NCBI RefSeq assembly: GCF_018139145.2
Contig: NW_026114235.1
Coordinates: forward strand, 992,001 to 1,056,000
Source: Gymnogyps californianus
Taxonomy: Eukaryota; Chordata; Aves; Accipitriformes; Cathartidae
DNA length: 64,000 nucleotides
Direction: 5' to 3'
The notes beneath the pieces are model-generated. The model saw only the letters and a list, made by a program, of their open reading frames with translations. It ran no database searches and was not told the DNA's origin. This document shows, in pieces, positions 57,092 through 64,000 of the stretch. Numbering within the stretch: the first letter of the stretch is position 1; the number at the start of each line of letters is the position of its first letter. Made by a program: the position numbers and the translations under genes.

Positions 57092-57395
57092 AGGATGTGG
57101 GTGTCAGTCTCTTTTCCCAAGTAACAAGGGATAAGACGAGAAGAAATGGCCTCAAGTTGCACCAGGGGAGGTTTAGATTGGATATTAGGAAAAATTTCTT
57201 CACCGAAAGGGTTATCAAGCACTGGAACAGGCTGCCCAGGGAAGTGGTTGAGTCACCATCCCTGGAGGTATTTAAAAGACATGTAGATGTGGTGCTTAGG
57301 GACATGGTTTAGTGGTGGACTTGGTAGTGTTAGGTTTATGGTTGGACTCATGATCTTAATGGTCTTTTCCAACCTAAATGATTCTATGGTTCTAA
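57092..57395 (+). mobile_element. CR1 3'-end fragment
   Basis: Terminal ORF2 codons ([27 protein letters not shown], here split for length as [12 protein letters not shown] and [11 protein letters not shown]) and the 3' end with TTCCAACCTAAATGATTCTATGG. The 71-codon frame at 57097-57312 is the tail of CR1 ORF2, not a host gene. Confidence 0.88.
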
Positions 57396-60075
57396 ATGAA
57401 ATGATTCCAGGATGCCAGGACTGGTCAGGTGGCAGCACTCCTGACACGACAGCTGAGCATTAGCTGAATCAGGATCTGTGTAAAATGGCCAGGGTTAAGA
57501 GAAAGCACAACCAGATTAAAGCAAAGGCATTTTAACTTCTGCTGAGATCCTCAGCTCCTTGAATCATTTGATCCTGCCATAATCTCTGCCTGCAACAAAA
57601 ACAAAAGAAGGCTAAGTGACAACAGTTACAAAGCAAAGCTTGAAAACAGAAATCAGATGATATGAGGCAGCAACAAGCAATGCCTGAGTCTGCATGCACC
57701 AATGCAAAAGGATGGATTAGGCATTTGTTTCTCTAAAATAGTAAACCTGGCACCCATTGCTCCTCATGAGAGCTGAAACTGAATGATCAGCACCGTCCTG
57801 CAAATGAGGCATGACGGAGATGTAGCATAGGCCCTTCTGCACCCCTGGGAAGAGACCACGAATGCAGATAGGAGCAGCCCCAGCTTGTCTCTGGGGCAGG
57901 AGGAGCTGAAGAAGACAGACCCATCAGAGTGTCACTCTCAGAACACTAAGTCTAAGTCTAACACTTAGTCTGGGTCTAAGAATTTATCATCTCCAAAGCA
58001 ATGAAGAGATCTGATGGTTGCTCCAAAGCAAGAGGCAGTGCTGTGGAGCACTTCTTTTCCTCTTTGTTCGTAGAACCTGTTCCCAATATAATATGGCCAA
58101 AGACCGGCACAGACTTCGAACAACACAGCTTTCCTGAAGCTACAAACAATCCAGTTAAAAGCAATTCATAGCCAGCATTACCACTTTCTGCTCCTGTTTT
58201 AGCATTTGTGACTGAAAATAGTTTTTCAGGGGAGTTGTTTTTGTTTTTTAATTAAAGAAGTCATGTGTAGCATATTGTAGAAAACACACATTTCTCAGGC
58301 ATTTCAATAACAACTTCAAAGAATCACACAAAACAGAACAGCTTACTTGTGTGAACATTGGCACTGATCCTCAGTGTTTAGTTTCACTGCTGGGAGAGAA
58401 ACTCCCAGAGAGCCTAAACTTCTGCCAACAGTAAGGCAGAAAAAATTGTTAACAGCAGACTTGTAAATCATCAGGACATTAAATATTAGCTACTGTGTAC
58501 AGTTACGCAGTTAAAGCCGGGCAGGCCAAAGGCCACTCTCAAAAACTAACTGGCCAGCCATCCACATGGTCCACCAGGTCTCCATGAAGAGGCCACCTGA
58601 ACCTCAGCTCCAGAGCGCAGAGCTGGGGGCACCAGGCTCGCCAGCTGACCTGGAACAGTCTCCACAGGTCTCAACCTTCAACTTCAACTGAGTATGGGCT
58701 GTGCCACAAGCCCAGTTTGTCAGCAGATGCCCAGAGCTCTGTTCTTCCAAGCATGAGCCCAGCAAAGAGACTGGGTAGCAGAGGTGATCATGGGATCAGC
58801 TGGTTTGTGTCAGTTAGTTTCCAAAAAGTGTCCAAAGCAGGGCCTGAGCCTTGACCTTGAGGACGTTGATGAGGAATCAAGGAAACTGTTAGGAAAAGAT
58901 TTTTCAGCTAGCTGCCTGCTTTGCAAAGTAATTAACTCATCTCTTAAATTTATAAATACAGCATGAATATGGGAAATAATAAAAATGTCTGTAACTTTTA
59001 AATTTTTTTCAATCTTCTGTATTTCAGACACATAAGCATTTTCTAGTGAAGTGCAGACATCCCTATAAGAAATTGTCAATGAACCTACAAATGGCTTATG
59101 TTAGTTATCTTTCAAAGGCCTCTAAAGATTGATGGGTGGAAAATGTGCAGCAATATTCCTAGCTTCTGTACCAGTGAATTAATTGTTCAGTCTGAATATT
59201 TTTACATTGATATATTCATTGCATTTCCTGGAAAGCACAGAAAAGTGGTCAGCTATTGAACAGCTCTGGTGACTACCCTAACCCAGCTTTCACTTTTAGC
59301 AGTACTACTTTCTTGTTAGTCAACTAATTCAGTTCACCAGCACAGGGATGCTTGCCCTTCTCTTGTCTTCACAAAGGCTTCGCTGACCTGACTATCACAC
59401 ACCTCTTCCAAACAATGCATTTACATACACTCTCAATAGCATATAATAGTCACTGAGCCAAATTCCTCATGTGTGTTTTAAATAGTATTTAGATGAGTTA
59501 TTTATAAATTATCTTGTACGTATTTGGAAGGTTCTAGAGGCTTTCAGGAAAGAGAATGTTGAAAATTAACATGCAAGAGATTTATCATTTATGCCTTTGC
59601 AAGAGGTTTAGGAATAGAAAATCAGGCTTTTAAATCTCTTTTAGAGATCTTAAAGAAAAAGGAAAATTTCTCACAAACAAATTTAATTTATACTGAAACT
59701 AGAATAATTCAAATGTCAGTATGAAAACAATGTTTTCAGTATTTTGAGGAGTGTGATTTAAAAAGGACAGATTTTTCCTATTTCTTAAACAGCTTTATTT
59801 TGCAGATCTTTTGGGATACCAAATTTGAATGATTAACATGGACACTGTTTATGAACAATTGCACATGTGAATAATAGGGTTGAAGGAAGCTGGCTATCTA
59901 AACACATCTACTCACATGTTAATGTTAGTGTAACTGTACTTTAATTAAATTTAAAAGCCTGATGCTGAATCAATATGAAAATGTTGCAAGGTCAGTCTCC
60001 AACAGAACCCCCCTCCCAAAAAAAACCCAAAAAACAAACATAGTGAATCTTAGTTTGGCTTTCACATTTTATTTA
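57396..60075. other. Host DNA without recognisable genes
   Basis: Slightly less AT-rich than neighbouring DNA near 58.5-58.8 kb. A small internal repeat of TAAGTCTAA units lies near 57945-57980. No supported gene was found. Confidence 0.5.
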
Positions 60076-60559
60076 AACACTCTGATGTTTTAGTTGTTGC
60101 TAAGTAGCGCTTATCTTAAGCCAAGGACTTTTCAGTTTCCCATGCTCTGCCAGCAAGCAGGTGTGCAAGAAGCTGGGAGGGAGCATAGCCAGGGCAGCTG
60201 ACCTGAACTAGCCAAAGGGGTATTCCATACCATGGAACGTCATGCCCAGTATATAAACAGGGGGGAGTTGGCTGGGAGGGGCGGATTGCTGCTCTGGCAT
60301 TGGTCAGCGGGTGGTGAGCAATTGCATTGTGCATCACTTGTCTTTTCTTATTTTTTTTTTTGTTGTATTCTTTTTCATTACAATTATTATTATTCTTAGT
60401 TAGTAGTGTATTTTTTATTTTTACTTTAGTTATTAAACCATTCTTATCTCAACCCACAAGTTTTACTTTTTTTCCTTTCCTCCTCCCCACCCCACTGGGA
60501 TGGGGGAGGGGGAAGCGGCTGCATGGTGCTTAGTTGCTGGCTGGGGTTAAACCATGACA
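60076..60559 (+). mobile_element. LTR fragment, D subtype, first ~90 bp missing
   Basis: It starts at AACACTCTGATG, corresponding to position 36433 in the D LTR, and runs to ACCATGACA. TTAAGCCAAGGACTT and GTATATAAAC are present. No target duplication can be assigned because the 5' end is lost. Confidence 0.88.
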
Positions 60560-63500
60560 CTGGTTTACATGGCATCCTCTACAGCATGGTAGCTCCTGTG
60601 AAACCTGTTATGAGATACCTTGCCTTCCTCAAACATCAGACAGTGAGCATTGATTGCATCCATACTGGGACCTGGTGCTCAAGAGATAGCACTGCAATGT
60701 TAGCTTCTGCAGATTTTAATCTCTTTTTTGATCTGGCCCAAGAGGGTGTCCACATTAAGCACCCAGGTAGCTAAAGCAATTTTTAGGTTTCCTACTTTAT
60801 CATTAGACACCTTGAAATCCTTATGTTCTGTCCATTTCCTCTAATTTTAGATACAGGAGCTTCTGAAATTATGTGAACCATGAAAAATAAGAGACATAAA
60901 TTTTCCACATTACTTGGGTCAAATACATCAAATATAAAATGTATTCTCCACATTCCCATTCCCTGTACCAATCAGCAAAGTATTTTTACATTGCAATTCT
61001 AGTAGCAAGGAGAAACTCATAATTACAAATGATCTCTAAAGTTCTGATTTTATCAATCACAAAATGGTTACAAATTGGGCAAAATAATAATTCTTAATGT
61101 AGCCTGAACCAACTTTCAACTTCTATCATGACTGGGTCACTATTCTTCCAAATCTTGTTTGCTTTTGGTTGCTAGAGTAAAATATATGTGTCAGTAAAGA
61201 GCCAGATGGGTATCACTGATGAACTGATAATATCAGACCCCATAGCAGTTGACCTTTTCTAAAGGTGTCATGTAGCCATTAAACAGCCTGAGGAAAGGAA
61301 CAAAATCACTAGTTTGTTGCAAGGTGCAACTCTGAGTGTGGATTCAGCATCATTTATTACCATTTCTGAGTTTCTGGCTTTCAAATACAACCTGAACAAC
61401 TGCAGACCATTTCTAGAAATGTGAGCATTCATTAACCACAATATAAAATCAATTTATTCTTTATGGTCAACAGTATCCAAATTAAAAGTTAATTGATTGA
61501 GAAAGGCTGTGCTTAAGGTAAGATATCAAGTGAGGGAAAGACTTTATTAGCTGAGAATATACAATACCAGACGTGTATGAGTAAAATGATGCCTAATGAG
61601 TAGATACTGAATGGGTTATCAGAGCTCTCATCCAATGTTATAGTGATTGAAGAAATTAGCAGAGTTGTAGCAGACAGCCATTTTTAAATGCTGCAGTTTA
61701 TTCCCAATGTGCCAAAAAATCAACAAGTCTTTTAATTGTAATAAGATTTGGACATATTTGAATTTTTTTCTTTGTATTATTAGCAATTGAGAATGGTTTT
61801 ATTGTTTCAAATGTATGAAAATGCTTCCCATGTTAAATGCTCTTACTTAATTTGCATATATTCTTCATAACAGTCAATAAATATGAACTTAATTAGAACA
61901 TGCAGTGTTGCAGTAGATACAATGTCACCCACGGTCTTATCAGTAATTTCTTGCATTTGCTATTAAATACTTGATAAGATACAGCTTGTAATCGCTGTTT
62001 AAGAAATGAATTACAAGGATAAGAGAGCATTAGTTTTGGTCAACTGATGTTGGGTTGCAATGAGTTAACTGGGATCATTGTTTCTGGGGCTGTTCATGTC
62101 CTCAGAATTTTCACATCCCTGACTGAGGCTGTCTCTGTAATAAGTCTCACATTACACGTGGATTAGATTTGTAGAAATCTTGTAACTCAATAGGTACCTG
62201 CCTATTCTCTCCTGGCGTCGGGCTGCCTGCACTACTTTGCTCTGTAGACATACCTGGCATTCCACCCGTGCCTCCTTGCTGGCTAAGTGGGCTGGAGCCT
62301 GCCTACCAAAACATTGGGGTATTGTTGGGAAGGGGAGACCCCCTTGACAGATGAGCAAAGTGTGAAGTTAGTCTTGCAATGCCTTATTACCTTCCTATGA
62401 AGTATACATGCAGCTCTTTAAAACTTCCTTTATGCTGCAGTAATGTGGGAAATCAGATCTGCAGAAGCGTTTGGGAGCAGCAGGGAGTGGAGATGCACTG
62501 TAGACATGGACAAAGCCAGTCTGACCTTGAGCCCTTCCGGCTTCCCCCCAGTCGCCACCACCATGTTTGTTTACGCTGACAGAGGAAGACAACAAAAACA
62601 TATTTGGCAGTGCATCAAGAATGTGAAATGGCTTGATTTCTGGGAATTGTGCCAGGTATTATAAACCAGTTTTAACACCCGTTCTTCGTTTCACTGCATA
62701 CTATTTGTTAAGTAATTAATGGGTAAATGAATTAAGATTTTTAAAAAAATTTGAATAAGATTAACATTAAAATACCCATTTACAGCATTTAGGACTTTTA
62801 AAGTGAAACAACTATCTCACTAATGAAAACCGAGTCATGTGATGCTTAAATAATAAAGGAAAATGTCTAAATTTGTCATTAGCAGTTTATGGTTTGTATT
62901 CTGCAAATCTTAGTCTTGAAATCAATTCAATCAAAGCTCACAATAAAGCTTACAGAAGCATTATCAGATCAGCAGATCAGCAGATCAGCCAACCTACTAA
63001 CTTTTCATTGTTTTTTTTTTAACATATTTGGTGGTGGGATTTTTTTTTTTAACGTGTAGTGAAATTTGAGATCCAGAACTACTCTTTCCTCCTCTTTCAG
63101 CAGTTCATTGTCTCATCCTGGAAGATAATGAAAAGACTCCTAGTGATTTCATGCAGATGTGTATGTGATTCTAACAACCTACTAATGGCATTTAACATTA
63201 AATGTTAATAAAGCCTAAGGCTGATATTAACATTAAAAGGTCCTATTTTTTTAATGGAGAGGAGAAATTTGTGTAATGGATTACCATCACAGAATATACG
63301 ATAGCAATTTGTGCACATAAATATCTGCTTTAGAGTTTTGGCAAATGTTTATACAGACTAATGCCTTGAAGTTCATGGCTATGACTTCTGAGTTTAGTGA
63401 GATTTTACTTCAGTCATCAGAGAGAATGGTGGAAAGAGGGTTGGGGACATAGTTCTGTTTTCAAATGCGCTAGCAAGTACCTTAGGCATTCAAGAAGACT

Positions 63501-64000
63501 GCAGGCATGTCCTTTCCAAAAGCTGCAGTGTAGGTAAATTTCTGCCATCCAACTAGACCCTTGTACCTTGCCAACTTCCTTCTACTATAATACATTTAGG
63601 GCTAGATAAAACAAAGTTGTTGGTGAGCAAAGCCTGATTTATTATGGAAATCACAGGTAGCAGCTAATGCTACAGCTAGTTCCTGAGCTGTGTGTGGGCT
63701 GATTAGCTGGCCAGCACTCCTGTGCCAATTGGCCAACAGCCTGCTGCCAAGAAGAGTGTATAATATTTGTCCCTCAGTAGGAGCACTGATTTGGATCTCT
63801 CCTCTACTTACATTGATTTTCATGAAATTTACAGAAACATAATTTTCCTTAAGTTTTCCACCACTACTGCCTTTTGAATTTCTTTGAATATGGCCAATAA
63901 CAAAAAAAAGTATTAGGATAGGGCAACCAGCAGGTAAACAACACAACTGCATAAACCACATTTCCAAGGAGAATCAGACTAAAAAACACATATGAAATAA
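60560..64000. other. Host DNA without recognisable genes
   Basis: AT-rich DNA. A short tandem (CAGATCAG)n stretch lies near 62965-62990, and TTAACATT-A-AATGTTAA forms a small palindrome near 63192. A 73-codon open frame at 62443-62664 has an acceptor-like start but no convincing donor. Confidence 0.5.

Noticed and set aside
62437..62664. Possible exon with 73-codon open frame
   Set aside because: Acceptor and donor are weak, and another frame is equally open here.
1..64000. CRISPR arrays, tRNA or rRNA genes, prokaryotic operons
   Set aside because: None seen; tRNA-like stretches near the LTRs are primer binding sites of 18 bases only.

Overview
This is eukaryotic DNA, almost certainly from a bird. 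The evidence is the CR1 LINEs, whose 3' ends carry tandem ATTCTATG-type repeats, together with several families of endogenous retroviruses and AT-rich non-coding DNA between them. There are no operons, ribosome binding sites or prokaryotic genes. I found no complete host gene; one candidate host exon (50626-50732, + strand) has good splice signals and an open frame.

Layout. 79-6807 is a damaged but full-length gag-pro-pol provirus without env (A); its 3' LTR directly abuts a CR1 LINE (6808-8500). 8501-11824 is host DNA with traces of old repeats. 11825-13006 and 13277-13853 are two solo LTRs, each with a perfect 5-bp target-site duplication. 13859-23014 is host DNA without recognisable genes. 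23015-24005 is a 5'-incomplete LTR related to the one at 11825. 25417-29237 is a minus-strand provirus (B) with intact gag and truncated pol. 29238-30489 is a flank that recurs inverted at 39908-41159. 30490-36342 is host DNA with a CR1 (33215-35090). 36343-39907 is the 5' half of another provirus (D), with an unrelated solo LTR (36813-37511) nested in its LTR. 41160-48143 is a full-length provirus (C) whose gag is open and whose pol stays in one frame with four in-frame stops. 48144-64000 is host DNA with two CR1 scraps, the candidate exon and an LTR fragment (60076-60559).

The proviruses. A, B, C and D belong to one env-less group that looks ERV-L/spuma-like (class III) in pol. Shared traits are a primer binding site matching tRNA-Lys1,2, 5-bp target duplications, Gag without a CCHC zinc knuckle, gag ending in UAG with pro-pol open in the same frame, an RT with YIDD, an RNase H, and an integrase with HHCC and DD35E. 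The unusual trait is a Gag that begins with several hydrophobic, probably membrane-spanning segments; in B, C and D a glycosylation sequon lies between them.

The rearrangement. B and C share a nearly identical inverted segment of about 4 kb (26.5-30.5 kb and 39.9-43.9 kb). The 3' end of B is not the partner of its own 5' end: its LTR fragment is of the D subtype and is flanked by the same 5-bp duplication (AATGG) that precedes D. D and the 3' end of B are therefore probably the two halves of one former provirus. The window appears to record an inversion with an inverted duplication, where one break lay in the protease region of that provirus and recombination ran through provirus C. An assembly error in this repeat-rich DNA is the main alternative.
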